Shown here piece after piece: positions 36,144 through 47,713 of a stretch of 64,000 nucleotides of DNA. The DNA is taken from positions 155,738-219,737 of the forward strand of contig NZ_CADEAJ010000002.1 of assembly GCF_902825235.1 (NCBI RefSeq), written 5' to 3'. Source of the DNA: Bartonella vinsonii subsp. vinsonii. Its GTDB lineage: Bacteria > Pseudomonadota > Alphaproteobacteria > Rhizobiales > Rhizobiaceae. A model generated the notes under the pieces. The model saw only the letters and a list, made by a program, of their open reading frames with translations, ran no database searches and had not been told where the DNA came from. The translations under genes and the position numbers were made by a program. The first letter of the stretch is position 1, and the number at the start of each line of letters is the position of its first letter.

Positions 36144-37544
36144 TTGATTTCTGTTGCGTGTTATAAAGGTCAAAAAGTTGCTTTGTTTGGTTTAGGGCAA
36201 TCAGGATTGGCTGCTGCGCAAGCTCTGATCAGGGGCGGTGCAGAAGTGGTTGCGTGGGATGATAATTCTTCAGGTGTACAAGCTGCTGTTCGGAAAAATA
36301 TTCCAACGAGAGATCTTCGTTATGCGGATTGGTCAGAGTTTGTTGCATTGATTTTAGCTCCTGGCGTTCCTTTAACTTATCCTAAGCCTCATTGGGTTGT
36401 TGAGAAAGCACGTCAAAAAGATATAGAAATTATCGGTGATATTGAATTATTTGTTCGTGCACGCAATCATTTTTTACAGTGCTCTGGCTTTTGCGATCAG
36501 GACGTTCCGCTCATTGCTATTACGGGCACAAATGGGAAATCAACAACGACAGCTTTGCTCACTCATTTGTTAGAACAAATGGGCTATGATGTGCAAATGG
36601 GAGGAAATATTGGCACTCCAATATTAACGCTTAAACCATTTATTAAAAAACGTATTTATGTGATTGAATGTTCATCCTTTCAAATTGATCTCACACCCTC
36701 TTTGCAGCCAACTGTTGGACTTTTATTAAATGTGACGCCGGATCATATTGATCGCCATGGTAGTTTTGATCTTTATGTGCAAGCCAAACGACATTTAGTT
36801 GCTAGGGCTTCTCATGCTTTGATTTCAGTTGATGATGCCGCTTGCAAAGCTTTATATCATCAATTGCTTCATGAAGATCATCAAGTTGAAGCAATTTCCA
36901 AAGAACACTTTGTTGAAAATGGTTTTTATGCAGATGGGACGAAGCTCTTTTCTGTTCGTCATGGGCGATGTCAGTTGCTTGCAGATCTTGCACATATGAC
37001 TGCATTGCGTGGTTGTCACAACGCACAAAATGCTCTTATGGCGTTAGCAGCATTGCAGGCTTTAGGAATAACGGATCCACAGATAGAAAAGTATTTAGCG
37101 AATTATAAAGGGTTGGCTCATCGTATGCAGCAAGTGCGAAAAATGGGAGCGGTTTTGTTTATTAATGATAGTAAGGCTACAAATGCAGATGCGTCAGCTC
37201 CCGCACTTTCTGCTTTTCATAATATTTTTTGGATTGTTGGTGGGCAGGCCAAGGAAGGTGGGATTCATTCTTTGAAAGGCTTTTTTCCTAAAATTCGAAA
37301 AGCTTATTTAATTGGGACAGCAGCGGAAGAATTTGCCAGCGTTATTGGATCTTCTTTTCCTTTTTCAATGAGCTTAACTTTGGAAAGTGCGGTGCGCGAA
37401 GCTGCTGCTGATGCTATGTGTTGCAAGGAGAAAGAGGTTGCGGTTCTCTTTTCACCCGCTTGTGCAAGTTATGATCAATTTAAAAATTATGAAATGCGTG
37501 GAGAAGCGTTTGTTTCTTTTGTTATGCAGTTAAAAGAAGCATAA
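36144..37544 (+). CDS. murD: UDP-MurNAc-L-Ala:D-Glu ligase
   Basis: Adds D-glutamate to UDP-MurNAc-L-alanine. An N-terminal Rossmann domain ([18 protein letters not shown]) is followed by the ATP loop [19 protein letters not shown] and the C-terminal domain with [12 protein letters not shown]. The open frame extends to 36096 inside mraY, but the protein starts being MurD-like only at the TTG 36144 ([18 protein letters not shown]), four bases after the mraY stop. This TTG start (466 residues) is preferred, though no strong ribosome site is visible. A 131-base gap follows before ftsW. Confidence 0.95.
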   Translation: MISVACYKGQKVALFGLGQSGLAAAQALIRGGAEVVAWDDNSSGVQAAVRKNIPTRDLRYADWSEFVALILAPGVPLTYPKPHWVVEKARQKDIEIIGDIELFVRARNHFLQCSGFCDQDVPLIAITGTNGKSTTTALLTHLLEQMGYDVQMGGNIGTPILTLKPFIKKRIYVIECSSFQIDLTPSLQPTVGLLLNVTPDHIDRHGSFDLYVQAKRHLVARASHALISVDDAACKALYHQLLHEDHQVEAISKEHFVENGFYADGTKLFSVRHGRCQLLADLAHMTALRGCHNAQNALMALAALQALGITDPQIEKYLANYKGLAHRMQQVRKMGAVLFINDSKATNADASAPALSAFHNIFWIVGGQAKEGGIHSLKGFFPKIRKAYLIGTAAEEFASVIGSSFPFSMSLTLESAVREAAADAMCCKEKEVAVLFSPACASYDQFKNYEMRGEAFVSFVMQLKEA

Positions 37545-37675
37545 ATTTAAGAAAATATTTTTACGTTAAGACTCCGGAATCTTTTTTTGTGTAATGCAGT
37601 TTTTAAAGTGTTTGCTAAAAAAGGTGGAAACCCTATCACTTTGAGTAGAATGATGAAAAGAATAAGGTAGATATA

Positions 37676-38833
37676 ATGGTCACGCGTGCAGATAGAGATC
37701 CAATTGCTAATTGGTGGTGGACGATTGATCGCTCTATCTTTGCTGCTTGTTTGATTTTAATGGGGATTGGCATTATGTTGTCTTTTGCAGCAAGCCCCAC
37801 TATTGCAAAAAAAATTGGAATTGCTGATAGTTTTTATTTTGTTAAGTGGCATATCATTTTTAGTATTCCAGCGTTTTTTACGATGGTTACACTTTCTTTT
37901 TTTTCGCTTCGTAATATTCGTCGTTTATGTGCTCTTTTGCTCATTGTAACGCTTGTTCTCATGGTTGCAACCTTGTTTGTTGGTCCAGAATTAAAGGGAG
38001 CGCGGCGGTGGATCCCTCTCTTTGGTTTTTCTGTACAAGCTTCAGAATTTATGAAACCAGCTTTTGTGGTGATGTCTGCTTGGCTTTTTTCGGAACGTAT
38101 ACGGGGGAGGAGTATTCTCGGCTACACATTAGCTACTGCACTTTATGCTGTTTGTTGTGTGCTTCTTGTCCTACAACCTGATATTGGTCAAACACTTTTA
38201 ATAAGTGCCACATGGGGCGGTTTGTTTTTTATTGCTGGTGTGCCACTTACCATTATTTTCTTGTTTCTTGTTTTAGGCATTGTAGGAATTGTTTTCGCAT
38301 ATTTTTTTCTTCACCATGTTCGCGAACGTATCAATAGTTTTTTGACGGGGGAAGGAGATACCTTTCAAGTGGATGTAGGACGCGATGCTATTTTGAATGG
38401 TGGTTGGTTTGGGAAAGGACCGGGAGAAGGAACAGTGAAACGTATTATTCCTGATAGCCATACAGATTTTGTGTTTTCCGTTGCTGCTGAAGAATATGGT
38501 ATTATCCTCTGTCTTTTCATTATGATGCTTTTTGGCTTTATTGTTATACGTTCGTTGTATATAGCATTAAATACACGTGATTCATTTATACGTCTTGGTA
38601 TTACTGGCATAGCGATGATGATTGGCTTTCAATCGGCTATTAATATGGCAGTTAATCTTCATTTAATCCCTCCCAAAGGTATGACATTGCCGTTTATTTC
38701 TTATGGTGGTTCGTCTATGGTGGCGATTGCATTTTCAATGGGTATTTTGCTGAGTTTAACACGCCGTTGGCCAGAAGCACGCCTTTCAGCTTTTCCTTCT
38801 TCTTCTGTTTTGGATACCACTTATGACCCATAA
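37676..38833 (+). CDS. ftsW: Septal peptidoglycan glycosyltransferase FtsW (SEDS)
   Basis: SEDS-family polymerase that makes septal glycan strands with FtsI. 385 residues, about ten membrane helices. Conserved elements are GARRWIPLFGFSVQASEFMK near residue 105, LLVLQPDIGQTLL near 165, the large periplasmic loop with VDVGRDAILNGGWFGKGPGEG and PDSHTDFVFSVAAEE, and the C-terminal GMTLPFISYGGSS. ATG 37676 lies after AGGTAG. The 131 bases upstream could carry an internal promoter. The end overlaps murG by 11 bases. Confidence 0.97.
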   Translation: MVTRADRDPIANWWWTIDRSIFAACLILMGIGIMLSFAASPTIAKKIGIADSFYFVKWHIIFSIPAFFTMVTLSFFSLRNIRRLCALLLIVTLVLMVATLFVGPELKGARRWIPLFGFSVQASEFMKPAFVVMSAWLFSERIRGRSILGYTLATALYAVCCVLLVLQPDIGQTLLISATWGGLFFIAGVPLTIIFLFLVLGIVGIVFAYFFLHHVRERINSFLTGEGDTFQVDVGRDAILNGGWFGKGPGEGTVKRIIPDSHTDFVFSVAAEEYGIILCLFIMMLFGFIVIRSLYIALNTRDSFIRLGITGIAMMIGFQSAINMAVNLHLIPPKGMTLPFISYGGSSMVAIAFSMGILLSLTRRWPEARLSAFPSSSVLDTTYDP

Positions 38834-39959
38834 AAAAGTTATTGTTTTGGTGGCTGGTGGTACAGGTGGGCATCTTTTCCCTGCTGAAGCACTTGCTGTG
38901 GAATTAAGACAGCGTGGATATGATGTCCATTTGGCGACAGATGAAAGAGCTCGCTGTTTTGTTCGCTGTTTTGATGAGGAGCATACGCATATATTATCAT
39001 CAGCAACATTTACACGGCGTCATCCTTTCGCGCTCATAAAAACATGTTGGGCTTTGTTAAAAGGAATGGGGCAATCATTGGCGTTGTTTTATAAATTGCG
39101 TCCTGTTCTTGTTGGGGGGTTTGGAGGATATCCTACTTTTCCTCCTCTTGTTGTGGCTGCCTTTATGAGGCGTGTAACATTTATTCATGAACAAAATGCC
39201 GTTATGGGGCGTGCCAATCGGGTATTGGCAACTTTTGTGCATGCAATAGCAGGTGGTTTGTTGTCGTCAAATCATACTTATGCGCATAAAATACTTCTTA
39301 CGGGCAATCCTGTGCGTGAGGCTGTTCTTAAAGCAGCAGAAATTCCTTATCATCCATCAACTGGTGAAAAGCCATTTCATTTCTTAATTTTTGGTGGTAG
39401 CCAAGGGGCTTCTTCTTTTTCGAAAATCGTTCCTGCAGCAATTGCTTTGTTGGATGATAAAAACCGTAAGCGCTTACGGATTGTCCAACAAGTTCGGGGT
39501 GAGGCTGGAGAATTGATAAAAATCTATCAGGCGATGGGTGTGCAAGCAGAGATTGCCTCTTTTTTTGATGATATGGCTGAACGTATGGCACAGTCTCATT
39601 TTATTTTATCACGTGCTGGTGCGTCATCTGTTTGTGAAATAGCTGTGATTGGTCGTCCCGCTTTGCTTATCCCATATCCTTATGCTTTAGATCATGATCA
39701 GGCAGAAAATGCAGCACTTCTTGCACGTGTGGAAGCTGCTCAGATTGTATTGGAAAAAGATTTAACTGAGCAAAAACTCGCCTCTCTCTTAACAGAAGCT
39801 TGTTGTGCACCGCACTTATTAGAAAAACAAGCGCTTGCTGCAAAAAAAGTTGGACAACCTTATGCAACCATTCGCCTTGCTGATATGGCTGAAGCGTTGA
39901 TTGCGGGACAATCATTGTCAGATATAAAAGAGGAGTTTTTTAATGAAAATGCCGCTTAA
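38823..39959 (+). CDS. murG: UDP-GlcNAc:lipid I N-acetylglucosaminyltransferase
   Basis: Peripheral inner-membrane GT-B glycosyltransferase converting lipid I to lipid II. The N-terminal glycine loop [15 protein letters not shown] is near residue 12 and a second [10 protein letters not shown] near 98. [13 protein letters not shown] and GNPVREAVL are family blocks. The C-terminal domain has [15 protein letters not shown] and the [20 protein letters not shown] donor-binding motif. 378 residues. It overlaps ftsW at the 5' end and murC by 17 bases at the 3' end, indicating tight coupling. Confidence 0.97.
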   Translation: MTHKKVIVLVAGGTGGHLFPAEALAVELRQRGYDVHLATDERARCFVRCFDEEHTHILSSATFTRRHPFALIKTCWALLKGMGQSLALFYKLRPVLVGGFGGYPTFPPLVVAAFMRRVTFIHEQNAVMGRANRVLATFVHAIAGGLLSSNHTYAHKILLTGNPVREAVLKAAEIPYHPSTGEKPFHFLIFGGSQGASSFSKIVPAAIALLDDKNRKRLRIVQQVRGEAGELIKIYQAMGVQAEIASFFDDMAERMAQSHFILSRAGASSVCEIAVIGRPALLIPYPYALDHDQAENAALLARVEAAQIVLEKDLTEQKLASLLTEACCAPHLLEKQALAAKKVGQPYATIRLADMAEALIAGQSLSDIKEEFFNENAA

Positions 39960-41370
39960 TATAGGCGTTATCCATTTTATCGGAATTGGTGGTATTGGCA
40001 TGAGTGGAATTGCTGAGGTTTTTCATAATTTTGGCTATAAAGTTCAAGGGTCAGATCAAGTTGAGAGTGCAAATGTTGAACGTTTACGAGGAAAAGGAAT
40101 TCACGTTCATATAGGTCATCATGCTGAAAATTTAGGAGACGCAGAGGTTGTTGTTTTTTCTACTGCTGTAAAAAAAACAAACCTTGAATATATTGCTGCG
40201 AAAGAAAGACATTTGCCGCTTGTAAGGCGTGCGGAAATGCTAGCGGAGCTCATGCGGTTTCGTCGGGCGATTGCTGTTGGTGGTACGCATGGTAAAACAA
40301 CAACCACATCAATGGTCGCTGCACTTCTTGTTGCTGGTCATTTGGATCCGGTGGTCATTAATGGCGGTATTATCAATGCTTATGGTACGAATACGCGTAT
40401 GGGAGAAGGGGATTGGATGGTCGTTGAGGCCGATGAAAGCGATGGTACATTTTTAAAGTTACCTGCTGATATTGCTGTTGTTACGAATATCGATGCTGAA
40501 CATTTGGATCATTATGGGAATTTTGATGCTGTACGTCAGGCTTTTTGGCAATTTGTAGAGAATGTTCCTTTTTACGGTTTTGCTGTTTTATGTCTTGACC
40601 ATCCAGAGGTTCAGTCATTGGCTAGTCGTATTGATGATCGTTGGGTGATCACATATGGTGCAAATCCACAAGCAGATGTTCGTTTTCTTAATCTTTCGAT
40701 GGATGGTCAAAAAACGCATTTTGATGTTCTTATTCGTTCGCGCAAAACAGGTAGAAAGACTGAGTTGAACAATTTAATTTTGCCAATGTCTGGGCAACAC
40801 AATGTTTCTAACGCGACGGCAGCGATTGCTATTGCGCATGAACTTGGTATTTCAAATGAAACTATAAAAAAGGGCTTAGCAGAATTTGGTGGAGTAAAAC
40901 GGCGTTTTACGCAAACAGGAAGTTGGCGTGGCATTGAAATATTTGATGATTATGGGCATCATCCTGTTGAAATAAAGGCTGTTTTATGTGCAGCACGTGA
41001 GAGTACAAAAGGGCGTGTGATTGCGATTGCACAACCACATCGTTATTCGCGTTTGTATCATTTATTTGATGATTTTGCTGCTTGTTTTAATGATGCAGAT
41101 ACAGTGTTGATTGCACCCGTTTATGCAGCCGGTGAGGAACCTATCACTGGTTTTGGTGCGAGAGAATTGGTGGAACATATTCAAATGGCTGGTCATCGCG
41201 ATGTGCGTTTGATTCATGGTCTAGAGGATGTTGTTTCGATTGTCTCTACATTTGCTCGCTCGGGGGATTATGTGGTTTTTCTTGGTGCTGGCAATATCAC
41301 ACAGTGGGCTTGTGCATTGCCTCATCAATTGGCGGTACTTGATAATAATGATAAATTTTCAGCACATTGA
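39943..41370 (+). CDS. murC: UDP-MurNAc:L-alanine ligase
   Basis: First Mur ligase, adding L-Ala to UDP-MurNAc. N-terminal [23 protein letters not shown] loop [17 protein letters not shown] near residue 110, the [13 protein letters not shown] segment, and C-terminal [15 protein letters not shown] with AQPHRYSRL. 475 residues. ATG 39943 has GAGGAG about eight bases upstream, inside murG. Its end overlaps the murB start by about 20 bases. Confidence 0.97.
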   Translation: MKMPLNIGVIHFIGIGGIGMSGIAEVFHNFGYKVQGSDQVESANVERLRGKGIHVHIGHHAENLGDAEVVVFSTAVKKTNLEYIAAKERHLPLVRRAEMLAELMRFRRAIAVGGTHGKTTTTSMVAALLVAGHLDPVVINGGIINAYGTNTRMGEGDWMVVEADESDGTFLKLPADIAVVTNIDAEHLDHYGNFDAVRQAFWQFVENVPFYGFAVLCLDHPEVQSLASRIDDRWVITYGANPQADVRFLNLSMDGQKTHFDVLIRSRKTGRKTELNNLILPMSGQHNVSNATAAIAIAHELGISNETIKKGLAEFGGVKRRFTQTGSWRGIEIFDDYGHHPVEIKAVLCAARESTKGRVIAIAQPHRYSRLYHLFDDFAACFNDADTVLIAPVYAAGEEPITGFGARELVEHIQMAGHRDVRLIHGLEDVVSIVSTFARSGDYVVFLGAGNITQWACALPHQLAVLDNNDKFSAH

Positions 41371-42325
41371 TGGAGAAGCGCTGTTGGCGCGATTACAACC
41401 GATGTTGGGCGAAATAAAAGGTAAGCTTACACCTAATGTTGAGATGCGTAAGGTGACGTGGTTTCGCACGGGTGGACGAGCAGAACTTTTTTATCAACCG
41501 GCAGATGAAGCAGATTTAGCTCTTTTTCTTCAAAATCTTCCTGTGTCTGTTCCTGTAACGATTGTGGGGATTGGTTCTAATCTTCTGGTGCGTGATGGGG
41601 GAATTCCCGGTGTTGTTATTCGTCTTTCGGCTAAAGGTTTTGGCCAAGTACGACAAGTTTCTCCAACGCGTTTTTTTGTTGGTGCTGCTACGGCAGATAA
41701 ACATTTGGCAGCAGCGGCTTTAGAAGCTGAGATTGCAGGTTTTCATTTTTATCATGGTATTCCTGGAGGTGTTGGGGGAGCACTTAAAATGAATGCAGGG
41801 GCGAATGGTATTGAGACAGCAGCACGTGTTGTTGAGGTTTATGCCTTTGATCGTAAAGGACGGCGTCATATCTTGAGTTTGAAGGATATGCAATATTCTT
41901 ATCGCCATTGTAATGTTCCTGAAGACTTTATTTTTACTGCTGCTTTGTTGGAAGGACAACGAGGAAATCAAGACAAGATTCGGGCAGCTATGGATGAAGT
42001 TGCACTCCATCGAGAAACTGTCCAACCTATTCGCGAAAAAACAGGTGGTTCAACTTTTCGAAATCCTGAAGGTACTTCTGCGTGGCGCGTTATTGATGAA
42101 GCAGGATGTCGTGGTTTGCGGGTTGGTGGTGCTCAAATGAGCGAAATGCACTGTAATTTTATGATTAATACGGGGCAAGCAACAGGCTATGATCTTGAAG
42201 CATTGGGGGAAAAAGTGCGTGCTCGTGTTTTTGCTCACTCATCTCATCTGTTACAGTGGGAGATATGGCGTATTGGTCAATTTGAACAAGGTCGTTATGT
42301 TCCTTCTTTTGATCAGTCCCATTGA
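41348..42325 (+). CDS. murB: UDP-N-acetylenolpyruvoylglucosamine reductase
   Basis: FAD-dependent reductase forming UDP-MurNAc from the MurA product. The start is ATG 41348 ([16 protein letters not shown]), within the murC end. The frame stays open further upstream, but that part is a shadow of murC. FAD-binding elements are [35 protein letters not shown] and [21 protein letters not shown]. The catalytic loop is [12 protein letters not shown], with the serine donor and the C-terminal glutamate region ([13 protein letters not shown]). 325 residues, type I/IIa enzyme. A 240-base gap follows before ddlB. Confidence 0.96.
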   Translation: MINFQHIDGEALLARLQPMLGEIKGKLTPNVEMRKVTWFRTGGRAELFYQPADEADLALFLQNLPVSVPVTIVGIGSNLLVRDGGIPGVVIRLSAKGFGQVRQVSPTRFFVGAATADKHLAAAALEAEIAGFHFYHGIPGGVGGALKMNAGANGIETAARVVEVYAFDRKGRRHILSLKDMQYSYRHCNVPEDFIFTAALLEGQRGNQDKIRAAMDEVALHRETVQPIREKTGGSTFRNPEGTSAWRVIDEAGCRGLRVGGAQMSEMHCNFMINTGQATGYDLEALGEKVRARVFAHSSHLLQWEIWRIGQFEQGRYVPSFDQSH

Positions 42326-42565
42326 TTTATTGAGTGCATTAAAAAACTACAATAAAAAATTGAGTCATTTCAAAGAGATAATAAAAAAAATCCATTAAGA
42401 ATCAATAAATTAACAGAGAAGCTCTTGCGTCTTGCGCCTGAGTCTGATTCATTATGAAAAATGCTAGGTATTTGATTCGCAAGGATAAATCTTAGTATTT
42501 TCTGTATATGGTATGAGTGGTTTTTAGGTGGTCTATATATGGTAGACAGAGGAGGGTGAGTTGTT
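42326..42565. other. murB-ddlB gap
   Basis: 240 AT-rich bases, the largest gap inside the dcw cluster before ftsZ. No ORF is supported. It is a candidate place for an internal promoter serving ddlB-ftsQ-ftsA. No hairpin with a T-run stands out. Confidence 0.35.
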
Positions 42566-43486
42566 ATGAAGGATGAACATATAGCTGTATTAATGGGGGG
42601 ATTTTCTTCCGAACGGTCTGTAAGTTTGTCTTCAGGTGCTGCTTGTGCTGATATTCTTGAAGCTCAGGGGTATCGTGTAAGTCGCGTGGATGTTGATGGT
42701 CATATTGCTTCTGTTCTTGAACAGTTGCAGCCTGATATCGCTTTCAATGCATTGCATGGGCCCTTCGGTGAAGATGGTCGTATTCAGGGTATTCTTGAAT
42801 ATTTAAAAATTCCTTATACCCATTCTGGGGTGATGGCATCAGCATTGGCGATGGATAAGGGGCGTGCAAAAATTATTGTTGCGAGCGTTGGAGTTTCTGT
42901 TGCACCTTCTTGTGTTATGAACCGCTTTGCTGTTGGGAGAGTACATCCCATGGAGCCTCCTTATGTCATTAAGCCTGTGTGTGAAGGGTCCAGTTTTGGT
43001 GTTGTGATTGTCAAAGAAAATGAATCTGCGCCGCCCCATCATATTATGGGGACTGAATGGGGGTATGCGGATGAGGTGATTGTTGAAAAATACATTCCTG
43101 GTCGTGAACTTACTTGTGCTGTTTTGGGAAATGAGGTGCTGGATGTTTGTGAAATTCTCCCCGACCAGCACTTTCAATTCTATAATTATGATTCAAAATA
43201 TAAAATGGGTGGCTCTCTTCACATTTGTCCCGCACCACTTTCATCAAATATTTACCAAAAGGTGCAAAGAATGTCATTAGCTGCGCATCAGGCGATAGGT
43301 TGTCGAGGTGTTAGCCGTTCTGATTTTCGTTTTAATGAGGAAACGGAAGAATTGGTTTGGCTTGAAATCAATACCCAACCCGGTATGACATCAACGTCTC
43401 TTTTTCCTGATATTGCAAAAGCGAGTGGTCGTACTTATGGCGATATTGTTCAATGGATGGTGGAGGACGCGTCGTGTATGCGTTGA
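42566..43486 (+). CDS. ddlB: D-alanine:D-alanine ligase
   Basis: ATP-grasp enzyme making the D-Ala-D-Ala dipeptide used by MurF. N-terminal [17 protein letters not shown], substrate segment [28 protein letters not shown] (read in parts), ATP-grasp loop [32 protein letters not shown], and the metal motif [13 protein letters not shown] at the end. 306 residues. GGAGGG precedes ATG 42566 at about ten bases. The end overlaps the ftsQ region; the preferred ftsQ start lies 13 bases upstream of the ddlB stop. Confidence 0.97.
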   Translation: MKDEHIAVLMGGFSSERSVSLSSGAACADILEAQGYRVSRVDVDGHIASVLEQLQPDIAFNALHGPFGEDGRIQGILEYLKIPYTHSGVMASALAMDKGRAKIIVASVGVSVAPSCVMNRFAVGRVHPMEPPYVIKPVCEGSSFGVVIVKENESAPPHHIMGTEWGYADEVIVEKYIPGRELTCAVLGNEVLDVCEILPDQHFQFYNYDSKYKMGGSLHICPAPLSSNIYQKVQRMSLAAHQAIGCRGVSRSDFRFNEETEELVWLEINTQPGMTSTSLFPDIAKASGRTYGDIVQWMVEDASCMR

Positions 43487-44382
43487 ATGTTGATAAAACA
43501 AATGTTTCGATGGAGGTGTTGTTCGTGTCAGTTTTGCCACGTCTTTATCGTCGTGTGCTCCGGTTTATGTTTGAGTTTATAGCCGGTATTCATGTTCCTC
43601 GCCACTTGGGATCTTTTGCAGTTTTATTGTTTTTCTTTTTTACAGTGCTTTATGGACTTTTATCAAGTGGTCATATGGGAATGATTGTAAAGACTGTAAT
43701 AGCAGATACTGGTTTTGTGATTACTGATGTCGACATAAATGGTAATAAGCGCTTAGTAAAACAGGAAGTTTTGAAAATTTTAGGACTTGATACTGCTGCA
43801 TCTATATTCACTTTTGATGTTGACAGGGCACGTTTTCTTTTAGAACAGCAAGCTTGGGTTCAATCAGCTAATATTCAAAAAATTTATCCCAATAGAGTGC
43901 GTATTTCTGTTGTGGAGCGTGAACCTTATGCAATTTGGCAACATGATGGTGTGATGGATATTATTGATGATACAGGTCGTGTCATTTTGCCCTTTAAAGG
44001 AGGAGTTGTTTGGGAGTTGCCTCTTGTCGTTGGGAAGGGTGCGCAAAATGCTGCTAAAATGTTTCTTCAAGAGCTTTTGGTATATCCGCAGTTGTACAGT
44101 CGTGTTCGCGCTTTTGTGCGTGTAGGTGAACGGCGTTGGGATTTGGTCTTGGATAATGGCGTGCGCGTTATGTTACCTGAAAAGAGCGCACTTGAAAGGC
44201 TTTCTTTTCTTCTTAAGACAGAGACAGCACAAGATCTTTTTTCTCGCGATATTCTCAGTCTTGATTTGCGTCTTTCTGATCGTATTACAGTTTCTTTGTC
44301 GGATGAGGCGTTAGAGCGTCGTGCTGCTGTTGTGGCAGAAGAAGAACGCATTTTAAAAGCACGAAAGGCAGGAAGCCTATGA
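43474..44382 (+). CDS. ftsQ: Cell division protein FtsQ
   Basis: Bitopic divisome protein connecting early and late division proteins. A cytoplasmic tail is followed by one helix ([20 protein letters not shown]), then a periplasmic POTRA domain ([40 protein letters not shown]) and the beta domain ([20 protein letters not shown]). An upstream ATG 43453 is in frame, but GTG 43474 ([10 protein letters not shown]) follows GGAGGA at the proper spacing and is preferred, giving 302 residues. It overlaps ddlB at its start and ftsA by four bases at its end. Confidence 0.94.
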   Translation: MYALNVDKTNVSMEVLFVSVLPRLYRRVLRFMFEFIAGIHVPRHLGSFAVLLFFFFTVLYGLLSSGHMGMIVKTVIADTGFVITDVDINGNKRLVKQEVLKILGLDTAASIFTFDVDRARFLLEQQAWVQSANIQKIYPNRVRISVVEREPYAIWQHDGVMDIIDDTGRVILPFKGGVVWELPLVVGKGAQNAAKMFLQELLVYPQLYSRVRAFVRVGERRWDLVLDNGVRVMLPEKSALERLSFLLKTETAQDLFSRDILSLDLRLSDRITVSLSDEALERRAAVVAEEERILKARKAGSL

Positions 44383-45680
44383 TGTTGCTCGGATCACATC
44401 ATATGGGGGGACGTAAACCACGTTTTTTGACGGTTCTTGATGTCGGCTCAAGTAAGATTGTCTGTTTTATTGCTTGTTTACGTTCTTTGAAACATACGCA
44501 TTATTTACATGGTCGTACACATTCTATCGAGATCCTAGGATTTGGAGTGCAGCGTTCACGCGGTATCAAATCTGGTGTTGTGATGGATATGTTTGAAGCA
44601 GAGCAATCAATACGCTTGGCTGTTGATGCGGCAGAAAAAATGGCTGGTTTGGTAGTAGATTCGGTGATTGTAAACTTTTCTTCAAGCCGATTACAAAGCG
44701 CTCTTATTAATGGCATGGTGCGTTTGGATGGCCGTGAAATAACACGCCGTGATGTGCGTATGGCATTTTCAGATGTTTCTCGCAAAGCTTTTGATGCAGA
44801 GCGTCATGTCATGCATTCCGTCCCCGTCTCTTATGTATTGGATGGAGATAAAGGAATTTCTGATCCTGTTGGAATGGCAGGGGAGTTGTTTGGTGTGGAT
44901 GTGCATGTGGTGACAGCAGAAACAGCGTCTTTGCGTAATTTAGAAACTTGCATTAATCGTGCACATTTGAGTGTTGAAGCAATGGTTGCAACCCCTTTTG
45001 CAAGTGGTCTTGCTGTTTTGATGAATGATGAGGCGCATTTAGGGGCGGCATGTATCGATTTCGGTGGTGGGACAACAACATTTTCAGTGTTTTTTGAGGG
45101 GAAATTTGTTCATGCGGATGCTCTTGCAGTTGGTGGACATCACGTGACGCTTGATATTGCGCGTGGATTTTCTATGTCACTTACAGAGGCAGAACGTTTA
45201 AAGGTTGTCTATGGTTCAGCACTTCAGACAAGTGCTGATGAACAGCATATGATTAATGTAGCAGAGATTGGGAATGGACATCATGAAACGCAATATCCTC
45301 GTGCTGTTCTTGGTCGTATCATTCGGGCACGTGTTGAAGAAATCTTAGAGATGGTGCGTGATTGTTTAAATCGTTCTGGTTTTTGTCACATTATTGGTAA
45401 ACGTGTTATTTTGACTGGGGGGGCAAGCCAGTTAACAGGATTGCCAGAGATGGCACGGCGTATTTTAGGAAGAAATGTTCGTATAGGGCGGCCTTTGGGT
45501 ATCTCGAGGCTTCCTTCCCTTGCAAAAGGGGCGGCGTTTACATCTGCTGTTGGATTGTTGATTTATCCGCAATTGATGGGGTTTGAAGAAAAAACAATGC
45601 AGGGTGCAGTGAATCATTTATCGATGGGCACGCGTGGGTATTTTCAGCGTGTCGGTCAATGGTTGCGTGAGAGTTTTTAA
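44379..45680 (+). CDS. ftsA: Cell division protein FtsA
   Basis: Actin-like ATPase that tethers FtsZ to the membrane. Phosphate-binding region TVLDVGSSKIVCFIACL near residue 19, the 1C subdomain, IDFGGGTTTFSVFFEGKFVH near 225 and the GGASQLTGLPEMARRIL adenosine motif near 347. The C-terminal amphipathic membrane-targeting helix is FQRVGQWLRESF. 433 residues. ATG 44379 overlaps the ftsQ stop, with AGGAAG upstream. A gap of about 65 bases leads to ftsZ. Confidence 0.96.
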   Translation: MMLLGSHHMGGRKPRFLTVLDVGSSKIVCFIACLRSLKHTHYLHGRTHSIEILGFGVQRSRGIKSGVVMDMFEAEQSIRLAVDAAEKMAGLVVDSVIVNFSSSRLQSALINGMVRLDGREITRRDVRMAFSDVSRKAFDAERHVMHSVPVSYVLDGDKGISDPVGMAGELFGVDVHVVTAETASLRNLETCINRAHLSVEAMVATPFASGLAVLMNDEAHLGAACIDFGGGTTTFSVFFEGKFVHADALAVGGHHVTLDIARGFSMSLTEAERLKVVYGSALQTSADEQHMINVAEIGNGHHETQYPRAVLGRIIRARVEEILEMVRDCLNRSGFCHIIGKRVILTGGASQLTGLPEMARRILGRNVRIGRPLGISRLPSLAKGAAFTSAVGLLIYPQLMGFEEKTMQGAVNHLSMGTRGYFQRVGQWLRESF

Positions 45681-45745
45681 GTAAGTCTATAGAGGTATAA
45701 ATTTCATCGCTTTAGCTTGCGGTGTCTTATGAGAAGGAAAAGGAA

Positions 45746-47500
45746 ATGACGATTAATCTGCATCGGCCAGATATCGCGGAATTGAAGCCACGCATTACCG
45801 TTTTTGGTGTTGGCGGTGGTGGTGGGAATGCCGTGAATAATATGATTAATGCTGGTCTTCAGGGAGTTGATTTTGTTGTGGCAAATACAGATGCACAGGC
45901 TTTGGCTATGTCAAAGGCTGAACGTGTTATCCAGCTTGGTGCAGCAGTTACAGAAGGTTTAGGTGCTGGTGCTTTGCCAGAAGTGGGACAAGCGGCTGCA
46001 GATGAATGTATTGATGAGATTATTGATCATCTAGCAGATTCCCATATGGTTTTCATTACTGCTGGTATGGGGGGAGGTACCGGAACTGGGGCGGCGCCTG
46101 TTGTGGCTCGTGCGGCACGTGAAAAAGGTATTTTAACTGTTGGTGTTGTGACAAAGCCATTTCAGTTTGAAGGTGCACGCCGTATGAAAACGGCAGAGGC
46201 TGGTATTGAAGAATTACAAAAGTCTGTCGATACATTGATTGTTATTCCTAATCAGAATCTTTTTCGTATTGCAGATGAAAAAACAACATTTGCTGATGCT
46301 TTTGCTATGGCTGACCAAGTGCTTTATTCTGGTGTTGCTTCCATTACGGATTTGATGATTAAAGAAGGGCTCATTAATCTTGATTTTGCTGATGTTCGTT
46401 CTGTTATGCATGAAATGGGGCGTGCGATGATGGGAACTGGTGAGGCATCTGGTGATGGCCGTGCTTTGGCTGCTGCTGAAGCTGCTATTGCAAATCCATT
46501 GTTGGATGATACTTCTATGCGTGGTGCGCGTGGCTTACTCATTTCTATTACTGGTGGTCGTGATATGACTCTCTTTGAAGTAGATGAAGCTGCTAATCGT
46601 ATTCGTGAAGAAGTAGATGCGGATGCGAATGTTATCTTTGGCGCTATTGATGATGAGTCACTAGAGGGTGTTATTCGTGTCTCTGTGGTGGCGACGGGTA
46701 TTGATCGTGAGGTTAGTGAGATTGTTCAACCCTCTCATACTCAATTTCAAAAACCTGCACCTTCCATGCGCAAGAGCGATTCTGCTATGCCGCAGACTTC
46801 TTTGCATGTTCAGTCCCCTCCCTTACGTTCTGAGTCAATGGTAGAAGTGATAGAAGCACTTGAAATAGAAAACGGCAAATCAGCTGGAGAACAGTTCCGT
46901 CCTAAAAGTCAAATTTTTGCACAACCTGCAGATGCTGTTGTTGCACGAAATGCGAATGCTACTCCTTATGGAGCAAGTGCTGTGCATGGGCAGACGTCAA
47001 ATGCGCCACGTATGCAAGTTGGCCGTGGTTCTCCGCAATCTATGATTGCACCAGTAAGCATGGAGGCAACTGCACATGTTCTTGATGAGATGACAGAAGT
47101 TGTGAAACAGAAAGACAAGCAGGTACAACAGATGCAAGTACGTTCACCTATGCGTATGCCTGAGTTAAAGGATTTTCCCCCTGTTGTTCATGACCAACAT
47201 GTGAGGTCATCTGCAGCTGGCCAAGGTCCTCGTAATCTTTGGCAACGTTTGAAACAGAGTTTAACACATCGTGAGGAAGTAGAGCCAGAAGCTCGGCTAG
47301 AGCCTGCTGTGAGATCTTCTCAACAACCAAAAGCGCGTGTTTATAATAAAAGTTCTCAGGCATTGTCTCAGGATGCGTCTATTTATGTTCCACGTCGCTC
47401 TGGTGCCTTACACCCTCCTGTGCCGCAAGATCAGCGTAATTTTATAAGTGAAGAAGACCAATTAGAAATACCAGCGTTTTTGCGTCGTCAGGCCAATTAA
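45746..47500 (+). CDS. ftsZ: Cell division GTPase FtsZ, long-linker type
   Basis: Tubulin-like GTPase that forms the Z-ring. From ATG 45746 ([20 protein letters not shown]) the protein has 584 residues. The GTPase signature [10 protein letters not shown] is at 109-118, and the globular part ends near residue 320. A long Pro/Gln/Ser-rich linker of about 240 residues follows, then the conserved tail [15 protein letters not shown] that binds FtsA and other partners. Most bacteria have linkers of about 50 residues; long linkers are known in rhizobiales and Bartonella. GTG 45722 is in frame but less likely than the AGGA-preceded ATG. Confidence 0.97.
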   Translation: MTINLHRPDIAELKPRITVFGVGGGGGNAVNNMINAGLQGVDFVVANTDAQALAMSKAERVIQLGAAVTEGLGAGALPEVGQAAADECIDEIIDHLADSHMVFITAGMGGGTGTGAAPVVARAAREKGILTVGVVTKPFQFEGARRMKTAEAGIEELQKSVDTLIVIPNQNLFRIADEKTTFADAFAMADQVLYSGVASITDLMIKEGLINLDFADVRSVMHEMGRAMMGTGEASGDGRALAAAEAAIANPLLDDTSMRGARGLLISITGGRDMTLFEVDEAANRIREEVDADANVIFGAIDDESLEGVIRVSVVATGIDREVSEIVQPSHTQFQKPAPSMRKSDSAMPQTSLHVQSPPLRSESMVEVIEALEIENGKSAGEQFRPKSQIFAQPADAVVARNANATPYGASAVHGQTSNAPRMQVGRGSPQSMIAPVSMEATAHVLDEMTEVVKQKDKQVQQMQVRSPMRMPELKDFPPVVHDQHVRSSAAGQGPRNLWQRLKQSLTHREEVEPEARLEPAVRSSQQPKARVYNKSSQALSQDASIYVPRRSGALHPPVPQDQRNFISEEDQLEIPAFLRRQAN

Positions 47501-47609
47501 TTGGCAAAAAGTGAGGAAAGGGAGGAATTTTTACTCCTTTTTCTATGGCGAAAAAAAACTTTGTGTAGTTAGATATACTGCGTTTTTGAGGGAATATTTT
47601 GTTTTTTGT

Positions 47610-47634
47610 AAACCCGCTTCTCATAAGCGGGTTT
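47610..47634 (+). terminator. Terminator after ftsZ
   Basis: AAACCCGCTT and AAGCGGGTTT form a perfect 10-bp stem with a five-base loop (CTCAT), about 110 bases after the ftsZ stop, followed by ATTATTT. It probably ends the dcw transcript, leaving lpxC with its own promoter in 47635-47710. Confidence 0.85.
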
Positions 47635-47713
47635 ATTATTTACTTTGCATATCATTTTTATGGTTTTATAACTGTTTTTAAAAAGCGTAAAAGCAATTCA
47701 ATGTAGTGATGTG

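Noticed and set aside
41228..41347. N-terminal extension of murB
   Set aside because: The 40 extra residues are the murC coding sequence read in another frame. MINFQHIDG at 41348 is the natural start.
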